The notes beneath the pieces were generated by a model. The model ran no database searches and had not been told where the DNA came from. It saw only the letters and a program-made list of their open reading frames with translations. 64,000 bases of DNA from contig CM056877.1 of assembly GCA_029876055.1 (NCBI GenBank), positions 1,426,001 through 1,490,000 on the forward strand, written 5' to 3'. Of this stretch, positions 1 through 10,710 are shown one piece after another. Made by a program: the position numbers and the translations under genes. The first letter of the stretch is position 1. Each line of letters begins with the position of its first letter. The DNA comes from Madurella fahalii. Its lineage: Eukaryota > Ascomycota > Sordariomycetes > Sordariales.

Positions 1-1029
1 ATGATGTTTGTGCTCAACCCCTTCTTCAACTGGTATTACATGGTGTATGGCATCTTCACCGCAGGTCAGCGGACCTGGGGCGGCCCCCGCGCAGACGCCG
101 CAGCCGCTGACTCGCACACGACTGCCCAGGAGGCGATCGAGCAGGCTGAGAAGACGGGAGACGACCTCAACATTGTGCCCGAGTCCTTCATCCCTGCAGC
201 ACAAGAACGGAAGGAGCTGTCACGTGCTGTTAAGGAGAACAACAAGAAGAGCGGCGGTGGAGTGAGCAGATCCAGGGGTATCCTGCAGCCTCCCGACAGG
301 GTGGTGGGCAAGTTTGCTGCGCCGGAACGGACGCCCAGCGGCTGGTACCAGCACCCAGACGACTCGGTGGCGAGCATCGGGGTCCTCCAGGCGGCGTTCC
401 ATCCCAACGGAGCCGAGAGGACGGCACAGCGCCGGGACTCGTTCGACAGCACCTTTTCCGCGCACACGGGGAACATGTCAGTGTACATGCCGCAGCGGGT
501 CGAAAGCATCATGGGCGAGGAGGACCGGCGCAAGTACGAGCTCGCGCAGGCCAGCCAGCTGAGCCAGTTTATGAGCAACTCGCGCATCTTCCAGGGGCCG
601 CCGCCGGGGCAGGTGTACGAGGTGCCCGAGTCGGAGCTGCGGCGGGCGGGCTTCCGAGACTCGACGGACGCCCTACCCACCTCGACTCCGACCCCACCTC
701 CAACAACCAGCCGGCCGCCACACGTGAGACTCGCGAGCAGCGAAAGCGCTGGCTCCCATGGAAGCGCGGCCCAGCTCGAGCAGTCCGGTGGACACGATAC
801 GGCCTCGGCTGATCCGTACACGGCTGCTGCGCGGCAACCGCCGCTCGTATCGCCGCCAGCGAGCACGGGCGGCCGGACGGAGAGAAGCCCGCTTGGCCGA
901 GCGAGCTGGATGCGGCCTTCGATGATGGATGAGGTAGAGTTGGAGATTGGCGAGTCCCATGCGAGCCCGGGCGATAGCCGGAGCCCTTCCCCGAAGCCTG
1001 GCCGGAGCACGAGGACAGAACGCCGATAG
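1..1029 (+). CDS. Chitin synthase, C-terminal end only (5' part outside window)
   Basis: The frame is open from base 1 to a TAG at 1027-1029, giving 342 codons of what must be a longer gene. The first 30 residues are membrane-like (NPFFNWYYMVYGIF) and run into QRTWGGPRADA. I recognise that signature from the cytosolic end of fungal family-2 glycosyltransferase chitin synthases of the ChsD type (class VI in the A. fumigatus naming). The remaining 300 residues are a low-complexity Ser/Pro/Gly/Arg tail with no domain, typical of a cytosolic tail that diverges quickly. The catalytic QxxRW region lies upstream of the window. The enzyme would polymerise UDP-GlcNAc into chitin at the plasma membrane. 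The class assignment rests on one short motif. The first ATG in the window is probably internal. Confidence 0.6.
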   Translation: MMFVLNPFFNWYYMVYGIFTAGQRTWGGPRADAAAADSHTTAQEAIEQAEKTGDDLNIVPESFIPAAQERKELSRAVKENNKKSGGGVSRSRGILQPPDRVVGKFAAPERTPSGWYQHPDDSVASIGVLQAAFHPNGAERTAQRRDSFDSTFSAHTGNMSVYMPQRVESIMGEEDRRKYELAQASQLSQFMSNSRIFQGPPPGQVYEVPESELRRAGFRDSTDALPTSTPTPPPTTSRPPHVRLASSESAGSHGSAAQLEQSGGHDTASADPYTAAARQPPLVSPPASTGGRTERSPLGRASWMRPSMMDEVELEIGESHASPGDSRSPSPKPGRSTRTERR

Positions 1030-2407
1030 TTGCGAGCTGGCTGGGGGTCAAGTCAGGGCGGCGACGCAGAGACGAACAGATTTCCTGGGAGCGAATGGGC
1101 GGATGGAGTCGAGGTCCCCCCGCGGGCGGAAGAACTGTCCAGGATCGAGACAAGATCAATATACCTAGAGGGGGAAAGGGAGGTTTCGAGATGCATCTGG
1201 AAACGTTGGCGAGTGTGACGGTATTCTTGTAAGTCTATACATGTACGATACTCCGCATATTGTAGTCGGGATCAGACCAAACCTGCCACTTACGATGCTC
1301 TGCGATGCCCGCATGCCACTGGGGACCCGACATGGCCCTGCGGAGGACCTTTTCGGCCGGGCTTTACGTGTGTATTGGGCCCGACATTCCCGCCCGTGGG
1401 TCTCAAAAGGCTAGGCATGACAAACAAGTACTTGAACCTACCGTTTCCGGCGCTCGAAATCCTCGGGAATTAACGCCCATTCCTGCGTTGGGCATCCATG
1501 GCGGTCTGATAGCAAATCAAACAAATCCCGTACATGGCAATCAGCTAAACACCGATTCGAGAGAATGCCTTAGCCAGCTTTGCATCGCTGTCTGCCCTTG
1601 TTCCCTCACATGGCGGGGCAAAGATGAAAATGCGGAGGGGCAGGGCGGTGTGTCGTCGGGTCTTCGCCTTGACAGCCAGTGGCCAAGGTGGGGTGATAGG
1701 CATACACAGGGGGTATAGGCGGCAATGGTCTTATCGGCTTATCGCAACGAGTTGCCCCTCGATTACGTGGGGCTTGGCGGGAGTGAACTTCATGATGAGA
1801 AGAAAACAGACTGAATTGAGTTTTTGCCAGCAAGGAATGAATTTTTGTAATCACGGGCAATGGAGGTACCTGCCTGGAGCGCCAGGCCGGTGGCCTCGCA
1901 GCCTAATGGTATCACGCATTGCCTTGCCACAGCCTGGGGGCAGAGGAGATGAAAGCGCGGGGCCAATCGAGAAGCTTCTCCTGACTTCTGGGCCGCTTGG
2001 CTTTGCGGGAGACACCGTGGCGTGGCTTCAATGACGGCCCCATCAGGCCTTTAGGAGGGGGGAGCCTACCCTCTGTGTGTGTGTCAGAAGTCGGGCACTT
2101 CAGGTTTGATTTTTTTTTTTATTTTTTTATTTTTTTTTTCGGGCCCTGCCTGCCAACCGGACTTGTTTCTACACATTCCACTCTGCGAAGACGACTATCT
2201 GATTTTGCGCGCGATCTACCCACTGCCAGACTTCGCATCTGAGCAGACAACGAAACTCACGCCGTTGCCGATTCTCGATCCTAGCTGGTGAGCATTATAC
2301 CACACCTGCTACTAGCCTGTTACTACCGAGTTTAGCGGTGTGCTCGTTCAACTTTGTTTACACAACCGACTGCTTCCTCTAGTGCCCCTCACTTCCCATA
2401 GCCCAAC
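1030..2407. other. Intergenic: chitin synthase 3' side and Hsp88 promoter
   Basis: No ORF here resembles a protein. The stretch holds a long T-rich tract at 2110-2139, a short GT run near 2079-2088 and a possible heat-shock element near 1970 (listed separately). The last 250 bases before 2408 are pyrimidine-rich, as expected for a fungal 5' leader. Confidence 0.6.
1970..1989. promoter_or_regulatory. Candidate gap-type heat-shock element upstream of Hsp88
   Basis: Four contiguous 5-bp units read aGAAg, cTTCt, cctga, cTTCt. This is the inverted GAA/TTC pair followed by a 5-bp gap and a unit in the same orientation as the one before the gap, which is the known gap-type HSF1 site. It lies about 420-440 bp upstream of the start codon of an Hsp110-family gene whose Neurospora relative is heat-inducible. 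Three short matches can occur by chance. Confidence 0.4.
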
Positions 2408-5064
2408 ATGAGTGTTGTCGGTAAGTTGCGATTCTGAGCGCCGTGCGAAGAAACCATGGTGCTGACCCTGCCTTGTGTGCTCCAGGTGTCGATTTCGGTT
2501 CCCTAAACACCGTCGTCGCCGTCGCGAGGAATCGGGGTGTCGATGTGGTACGTCAAAAACCGCCCCGCCACCAGTGCTACGTGAAGAAAAGATAGCTTGG
2601 TGATGTCGTGGAAGCGAGTGCGCATGCTGATTCGGCTCCGTCGTACAGATCACCAACGAGGTTTCCAACAGGGCGACTCCGTAAGTTCTCGCTTTGTCCA
2701 GCACTGGCTTCCCCAGCCTTGTCGACAGGCGCCTAACCCACTAGCAGGTCCCTTGTTGGCTTCGGGCCCAAGTCCCGTTATCTCGGCGAGGCTGCCAAGA
2801 CGCAAGAAATCTCGAACCTCAAGAACACCGTCGGCTGCCTAAAGCGCCTCGTCGGACGGTCGCTCAAGGATCCCGAGATGCAGATAGAGCAGGAGTTCAT
2901 CTCTGCCCCGCTGGTCGACATCGATGGCAAGGTTGGCGTCGAGGTCTCGTACCTGGGCAAGAAGGAGCAGTTCACAGCTACGCAGCTCGTGGCCATGTTG
3001 CTCAGCAAGATCAAGCAGACCACCGCAAATGAGATTAAGCTTCCCGTGTCGGATATGGTCATGAGCGTGCCTGCTTGGTTCACCGACGTCCAGCGCCGCG
3101 CCCTCATTGACGCCACCGAGATCGCTGGCCTCAAGCTCCTCCGTCTCATCAACGACAACACTGCCGCCGCTCTGGGCTACGGCATCACCAAGCTGGACCT
3201 CCCGGCGGCTGACGAGAAGCCCCGCCGTGTCGCCTTTGTCGATATCGGCTACAGCGACTACACCTGCTCCATTGTCGAGTTTAGGAAAGGCGAGCTAGCC
3301 GTCAAGGGCACCGCCTTCGACCGCCACTTCGGCGGCCGGAATTTCGACCGGGCCCTTGTCGACCACCTGGCCAAGGAGTTCCACGGCAAGTACAAGATCG
3401 ACATCTTCAGCAATCCCAAGGCGCTCACCCGCGTCTTCGCCGCCGCCGAGAAGGTCAAGAAGGTCCTGTCTGCGAATCAGCAGGCGCCCCTGAACATCGA
3501 GTCGCTCATGAACGACATCGATGTGCGTGCCATGATCACGCGTCAGGAATTCGAGGCCATGGTTGAGCCCTTGCTTAACCGTGTCCACATCCCGCTCGAG
3601 CAGGCTCTTGCCGACGCCAAGCTGACCAAGGAGGACATCGACATTGTCGAGATCGTTGGTGGCGGCAGCCGTGTCCCCTCCGTCAAGGAGCGCGTCAGCG
3701 CCTTCTTCGGCAAGCCCCTCTCGTTCACGCTGAACCAAGACGAGGCAATTGCCCGTGGTTGTGCGTTTAGCTGCGCTATCCTCTCCCCCGTCTTCAAGGT
3801 CCGCGACTTCGCCGTCCAAGACGTCATCAGCTATCCCATCGAGTTCTGCTGGGACAAGGATGCTGAGATCCCCGACGAGGACACCAGCCTAACTGTCTTC
3901 AACAAGGGCAACGTGATGCCCTCGACGAAGATTCTCACCTTCTACCGCAAGCAGCCCTTCGATCTGCTAGCGCGCTATACCGCCACCGCCGACCTCCCCG
4001 GCACCATCGATCCTTTCATCGGCCGCTTCTCCGTGAAGGGAGTAAAGGCGACGGGTCAGCCCGAGGACTTCATGATTTGCAAGTTGAAGGCCCGTGTCAA
4101 CATCCACGGTGTCCTGAACGTCGAAAGCGGCTACTACGTCGAGGACCAGGAGGTGGAGGAGGAGATCAAGGAGGAAAACGGAGACAAGAAGGACCCTGAT
4201 GTGAGTGCCCGAAACATGACTGAAAACCCCCCGCTATCGGTGGACTCTGCGCAGCTGGGAGCCGGTGAAGCCGGGGAGATGCCTTTTAGAGAGTCGAAGC
4301 GTCGCAGGACCGGTGCTGCTACGTCTAGCGATTTGGCGGACCGGCCGGATGACCACGAGATGAGAGAGAAACTAACCACTGAATCTCAACACAAGGCCAT
4401 GGACACGGACGCCGCCAAGGACGACTCGAAGCCCAAGACGAGGAAGGTTAAAAAGCAAGTCCGAAAAGGCGAGCTGCCCATCTCCAGTGGCACAACGTCG
4501 CTCGACGTGCCCGCCAAGAATGCGGCCACCGAGAAGGAAGCCTCCATGGTCATGGAGGACAAGTTGGTGGCCGACACCGAGGAGAAGAAGAACGAGCTCG
4601 AGACATACATTTACGAACTCCGCAACAAGCTCGACGACCAATACGCTGACCTCGCCAGCGATGAGGAGAAGGCCAAGATCCGCGAGAAACTTGAGGCGAC
4701 TGAGGTAAGCTGATTACCCGCCGGGCGGTTCTCGTACGGAGGAGGTGCTGACCAATGTAAACAGGACTGGCTCTATGACGAGGGCGACGACACGACCAAG
4801 GCCGTGTACATTGCCAAGATGGAGGAGATTCGTGCCCTGGCTGGCCCCGTCGTGCAACGCCACTTTGAGAAGATCGAGGCCGAGCGTCAGGCGGTCCTGG
4901 CAAGGATCGAGGCCGAGCGGGCTGCCAAGAGGGCGGCCGAGGAAGAGGCTCGCAAGGCTGCCGAGGCTGAAAAGTCGCAACAAGAAGGCGCCAATGGATC
5001 CAAGGACGAGGAGATGACGGATGCTGATGCCTCGTCTAAGCCCGAGGACGCCGGAGACCCGTAA
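2408..5064 (+). CDS. hsp88: Hsp70-superfamily chaperone Hsp88 (Hsp110/Sse1 type)
   Basis: Exons: 2408-2420, 2486-2547, 2649-2680, 2748-4200, 4396-4704, 4765-5064, giving 722 aa. The protein starts MSVVGVDFGSLNTVVAVARN, the Hsp110 version of the Hsp70 phosphate-1 loop. It continues with an actin-like ATPase domain (about 1-385), a beta substrate domain, an acidic insertion (EVEEEIKEENGDKK) and a helical C-terminal half ending in a Glu/Ala/Lys-rich coiled tail. Hsp110 proteins exchange ADP on Hsp70 and hold unfolded clients in the cytosol. Length matches Neurospora Hsp88 (about 700 aa). The first coding exon is only 13 nt, so the start depends on splicing at GTAAGT (2421). The fourth intron (4201-4395) is 195 nt, a multiple of three and free of stops, so a single open frame runs from about 2748 through it. 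A homologue's continuous DPD-AMDTD junction supports removal of that intron. Confidence 0.93.
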
Positions 5065-6475
5065 AAAAGGAGGGAAAGGAAATTCACAACCCCTTTCTTT
5101 CCTCGCGCGTATAATTCAATTCTCGGGTTTCTCCGTTTTTCCCCCCAATGTCTCTCTGTGTGTATGTGGCAGGGCAAACTTTCGCAGGACAAGGGTGCGG
5201 GTGGTGGTCTTTTGATAGATGGGCCTCATAGGAATACGAAAGCGAAAGCATATATCGGGGCGTACTGCACATGTTCTGTAGGGATTCATTTTTACTGTTG
5301 TCACGAAGAAAGGTGGGAGATTACACTCATGATATGTTTTTTAAAGAGGAGATGGGTGGGGTTGGCAATGTATGTGGGATTGAAGTTCGAATGAGTATGA
5401 TAAAGGAGGACGATGGCTTGCAGCGCCCATCACGGGCCTTGCTCTCTATTAGAGGAGATGAGGGGTAAAATGATTCAAGTGAAGGGTGAGCTGCACCAGT
5501 TCTGTGGTGTCTCTCTTTTCTTGCTAGTTTGCTTTTGATGCTTCAACGTTACTACATAGAAAAAAGACATTATATTCCCCGTTTGCAAAGATCCTCACCC
5601 GCTCTTTGGGCCAACATCACCCTTGGCTATAACCATGCTACTGTTACACGCTAGCCCCCCCGCTTAGGATACCTATCTATTCTCAGGACAGTTACGTACG
5701 CTCTTTCATCAGGTGCTGCTATGGGTCGGAGGCAAAGGTTGGCAGTCTCATTGACAATGTCACGAACCCACACCGTTAACCTCGATATGTTGCTTGAACG
5801 CAGAGCATACGCCGCGCGGAGGATGCAGAGTGTGAACGGATATAAACGTGAACATGGCCACAGCAACTACTACCAATCTATCAATCTATCTGATAGGGGA
5901 GAATAGGCAGCAGCAGGTAGGTCGGTTTTGCGCAACATGGCTTTTGTCGTCTTAGAAGTTAACAGGACAAAGTTGGTAATAAATCAACCAAGCGCTATCT
6001 TGATCGCCCTCAATTATACGCTCATCTGGGTCTCGGCAGCGCTCCCAGCCGATACTGGAAGCAAGGATAAGAAGAGAACGGGCATCCGCTCCTTAGGATA
6101 ATCCCCGCCGTGGCTGAATAAGAAGGGAGGCTTGCTTGGTTGACGTACGGGTCTCGCAAGATCACAGACAGGAGACATACCAAGAACATGGCTGAATATG
6201 CCAAAAACCTGCAACCCCGGAGTAGCATATAACGAATGGTACAACACTAGTAGTAACCAGCAACATCCTCCTTTTTCGGCCAAGGTAATGCGAGTCCTGT
6301 TTACAGATCGACCACCTTTTGACCAGACGACCCTGCCTACGTTCCTCCTCGTCTCCTGATGAGAAACCTATCCATCCCTTTGATCCTTTTATTTTACTTT
6401 TCCCCCTCCTGCCCTGTTTTTCATTTAACCTCATTCTTCCCCCATCACCTCCACTCCACCTACCACCAAAGCAAT
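5065..6475. other. Intergenic between Hsp88 and eIF5B 3' ends
   Basis: The two flanking genes converge here. ORFs are short and have no recognisable protein character. AT-rich stretches (for example around 5280-5400 and 5560-5580) fit 3' untranslated sequence. No RNA gene or repeat was seen. Confidence 0.6.
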
Positions 6476-9400
6476 CTACGCGACATCGAACATGGGTTTC
6501 AGCTTGATAATAAGCTGCCACTCATCGTTGGTGACGTCGCTCCGGTAGAACTGCTTGAGCGTATCAATGCTCTTGCGCGAGATCTGCGAGTACAAAACGT
6601 CCTTCTCCTCGAGATGACGCCCGTAGGCTGGCTGGTGGCCACCCATCTCGATCTTGACAGCCACCGAAGGCTGACCCTTTTTACACACAGGGATCTGCTT
6701 GTGCTCACGCTCGATAGAGGTCCTAGCAATGACACAAAAGCGTTAGCGGGGGGTTGCACCTGAGTAAGACAGTAGGGTGAGAAATGGAAACTTACACCCT
6801 CCCAATCGGGATAATCTCCTTTAGACCCGTGGTCGGATTGTTCTTGATGACGGCGATGGGAGTGTTGATCCTGAGCGAGCCCTCGATGACGTCGACGCCT
6901 ACCACGATGGGGTTCGTCTTGTTGAAGACGGCGACAGGCCGTAGGACGCAGGGGAAGACGGCAAGCATCTTGGACTCCTCCTTCTTCTTCTCGTTCTGCT
7001 CCTCGAGGTGCTTGGTGAAGCTGTCAAATAGGTGGTAAATGATGTCGGCAGTGAAGATCTTGATGCCCTGCTCGTCGGCGTATGCCTGTGCTTCTTTATC
7101 GACCTTGACGTCGAAACAGAGCATGACGGCATGGTCGGGCGACTTCTCAAGCATGATACCGCACTGCATGACGTCGCGCTTGTATACAGGACCGATGCCG
7201 ACGTTGGCGACTGGAATCTTGCAGTCCTTGAGGAAATCCAGCAGTGCCTCGAGAGAGCCGAGCGTCGACGCTTGCACGCTGACACCACGACCGGACTTCT
7301 CGACTCGGCTGAAAAGACTGGCAAGATCACCCTCGACCTCGTCCTCGAGGTCGGACTCGTCGTCGTCAGGGCCAACGACGAGCAGCCGGGAGCCAGCAAT
7401 GGCGCCTTCGAGACCCGGCGCGCTGATCTTGACACCCAAGGCCGCCTTGACCTCCTTGTTGTGCACGTATTGCGACTTGAGGCGGAGTTCCTTGAGCGGG
7501 GCGGGAGTGAGTAAGGCCCTGATATTCGTCTTGATGACGCCTTCTGTGCCGCAGAGGATAATGCGGTCGCCTTCTCTGAGGATGCCGTTCGACAGGATGA
7601 CATCGATGGTCATACCAAACCCTTCAATAGCCTTGACTTCGAGAACGGTAGCCTGGACCTCGGAGAGGTACATGAGCGAGCCTACCATCCTCTCCTGGGT
7701 GAGCTGAACAATCAGCTTCAGCATGTCCGGAATACCCTCTCCGGTGTGGGCCGATGTGGGCACCAACGACACATATCGGGCCATCGACTTGTTCTCGTAG
7801 AAGAGCTCCGAGTTGAAACCCTGCTCGGCAAAGGCAAGCTTGGTCTGCTCGAGGCGGCTCTTGAACTCGTTCTGCACGGCCTTATTCTGCAAAGCCAAGC
7901 TTTCTTGGAAGCCGTTGTTGTCGATCTTCTTCCAGCCGTACAGACGGTCGATCTTGTTCAGGGCCACGATGAAGGGCGTCTTGCGCTCACGCAGCAATCT
8001 CATGGACTCGAGAGTCTGAGGCTCAAGACCATGCATGATATCGACGACCAGGATAGCGATGTTGCAGAGGGACGAACCACGAGACCGCAAGTTGGAGAAA
8101 GACTCGTGACCGGGTGTGTCGATGATGAGGAGGCCGGGGACCTTGAACTCGAATTTGTTGTCTTGGTTGACCACAGCCGTCTTCTGCCGGATAGCCTCGA
8201 CGGGGAAGTAGGTAGCACCAATCTGTTGAGTGATACCACCGGCTTCGCCTTCCTGGACATTGCTCTGCCGGATCTTGTCGAGTAGTTTGGTCTTGCCGGT
8301 ATCGACGTGCCCGAGAATACAGCAAATCGGCGAGCGCAGGTTGTCCTTGGACCGAGCAGCCAGCGCAGCCTGGTGGGCCTTCTCACGGCGTTCGGCAGCT
8401 TCCTTCTTCCGCTGAAGCTCGGCGAGCTTGGCTTGGGTCACCTGTTCGTCTTCCGAAGACTCTTCATCAGATTCCGATTCCGATTCCGATTCTTCTTGGG
8501 GCTTTGGTCGGGATGGCAGCGCCTGTGGCTTCCCGTCGGCTTCTTCCTTCTCGGCTTCCTCATCGGATTCGGCATCCCAGCTGTCCTTGACGTCCTCCTT
8601 ACCCGATTCAGCGGCGGCTTCCCAGTCCTCGTCGACGGACTCCTCGGCAGCCTCCTTCGCGGCCTTGGCCTTCGCAGCAGCCTCGGCCTCGGCCTTTTCC
8701 CGCTCAAGACGTGCCTTTTCTTCCGCCTCCTTGGCGAGCGCCTCAGCTTGTAGCCTCGCCCGCTCGGCAGCCTCTGCCAGGGCCTTCTCTTCGTCGATCT
8801 AAACGCGGGCACGATCAGCACTTGCATGCGCTAAGCACGGTCACATGTAGGACTCGCCGTGCTTACCTTATCTTTGCGACCACCACGTTTCCTGGTGTCG
8901 ACTTTCTTCTTTTCCTTCTTCTCTTCTTTCTCGCCCTCGCCTTCCGCAAGGGCGCCGACTTTAATACCAGCAGCTATCATCTGCTGGAGCTTCCTCTCGT
9001 TGCGGGCCTTCTCCTCCTTCTGGGCCTTGGTCAGGAACTTGCCCTCGCGCTTGAGCTGCTCGATCTTCTCCTTTTCTTTTTGCTTCTTGCGGGCCTTCTC
9101 CTCCTCCTTGCGCTTTAGTTCCTCGGCCAATCTGCGCTCTTCCTCTTCTATCCTTGCACGCTCCTCAGCCTCTAGGCGCTCCGCCTCCTCTTGCCGACGC
9201 CGTAGCTCTTCCTGCTGTTTCTGGATGGCCAGCAGGTGAGCAGGGATCTTCTTCTTCTTGCCGGCGGGCTCCGCGGCCGCGGGCGCTGCGGCAGGCGCCT
9301 CGGCCTTCTTTTCCTCGACGACAGGCTTCGCCGGTTCTGCTTTGGCAGGACCGGCAGCCTTCTTCTTGGCGGCCTATGGGTGTAGATGTTAACTCCTGCA

Positions 9401-9926
9401 ACGTGATACGAAAAATTTACAGGGGGGGAATTGACAGAGTCCCTACCTGTTCCTTCTTGCGCTGCTTCTCCCTCTCCTTCTTCAACTTCTCCTTCTCCGC
9501 TTTGGTCAACACCCTACCAGATTCGTCGCCATCCTCGGCTTCCTCCCCCGCCGCCGGCTTCTGTTGCTGCTGCTGTTGCTGCTTGCCCTTGGCGCCTTTG
9601 CCCTTCTTGTCCGGCAGCGCAAACTCGTCATCCAGGTTCGCCTCTGTGGCCGCCTTGGCCGTCAAGTCCGGTAGCGGCTCGGCCTGCTGCTCCTCCGCTG
9701 CCGTAGCGCTCTCCTCGATCCAGTCTTCGCTCAGGCCCTTCTTCTTGCGCTTCTCCTTGTTCTTGCGCATCAGATTCATGAGGCCGCCGCCGCCGCCGGT
9801 AGGCTCGTCGTCGGCGGCAACAGTGGGGGAAGCAGCATCGGCGGGCGGGGCAATGTTCTCGCCGAGCTCTGCCTCCCAGTCATCATTCCCGCCCTTCTTG
9901 TTGCCTCCCTTCTTTTTGGGCGCCAT
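6476..9926 (-). CDS. Translation initiation factor eIF5B (IF2-type GTPase)
   Basis: Exons in coding order: 9926-9447, 9373-8867, 8798-6796, 6722-6476, giving 1078 aa. eIF5B is the GTPase that joins the 60S subunit to the 48S complex in the cytoplasm. The N-terminal 450 residues are highly charged, with Lys/Glu-rich helices, a glutamine run near residue 110 and an ESESESESD acidic stretch. The G domain begins near residue 485 with G1 GHVDTGKT (about 492-499), followed by DTPGH (G3) and NKID (G4). The beta-barrel domains and the long linker helix follow. The protein ends at GRVTSIEREHK and a short domain closing in KPMFDVA. The last donor joins GT to G, restoring Val in GRV. The start MAPKKKGG is the only ATG in a lysine-rich context before the acidic region. 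Confidence 0.95.
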
Positions 9927-10710
9927 CTTGGGATTATTTTCGGCTTGTGTGGGTTTTGATGCTCTCGGGTGTGGCCGGCCGGCTCTGTTCGCGGTAGTCT
10001 GGCCCGTAGAAGGATTGTCGAAATAGCACCCCTTGTCCGCGAGTGCGGAAAGGAAGAAGGTGGGGAATACAAGGTCGGCGAAGAACGGCCGGGTGGTTCG
10101 TGATTGTGGCAAAGAGACGCCGCGAAAAAGCTGTTACTGCTGTTTATGGGGTTTCCCAGGTCGAAGTTAGCAAATGCATGCCCCATCGGTAGGGCTTGTG
10201 GGGCCTGTGGGAGTTGGGCGGGACAAGCCCGTCCGATAACCGACCTTATCGGATGGCCCTATTGCTGCTCGTCTGGCTCAGACCGTTGACGACCAATCTC
10301 TGCGTGGGGTCGGAGGCACGGGGATATTTTCCAAATCGCCGGTACCTCTCGAGCCAGTTGTGACGAGACATAATCTGGAGAGAAGTCTCCGAGAATTGTT
10401 CTTCCGGGAGATGTTTCGGCTTTGGAATATTGGTCTGCTTGGGTCTGCGCCAGCGCTGATGAGGGGCAGAGGGGCATGACGCAGCGGCACGAGAAAGCCG
10501 GCGAGTGGATTTTGTGGGCAACAAGCCACAGCAGAAGAATTTATTTTGTGCCTCAACAGAGCTCACTCACCTCACCGGCAGGCAAGCCAACGGTGAGGCA
10601 GTGCAACGGCTCAACCTACACACCCCGATCAGGTAACTTACACAAATTTGCTTTTCCCCCATCCGTCTCGTTGAGCGCTGTTACGTACATCCCCCCCTCC
10701 CACCCCTAGG
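9927..10710. other. Intergenic upstream of eIF5B
   Basis: This 784-bp stretch holds the eIF5B promoter and the 3' side of the MMS1-like gene. I see no coding signal, repeat or RNA gene. Antisense ORFs of about 70-100 codons near 10246-10566 have no protein-like composition. Confidence 0.55.

Noticed and set aside
66..1010. 314-codon ORF antisense to the chitin synthase tail
   Set aside because: It is a shadow of GC-rich Ser/Pro coding sequence with no independent motif.
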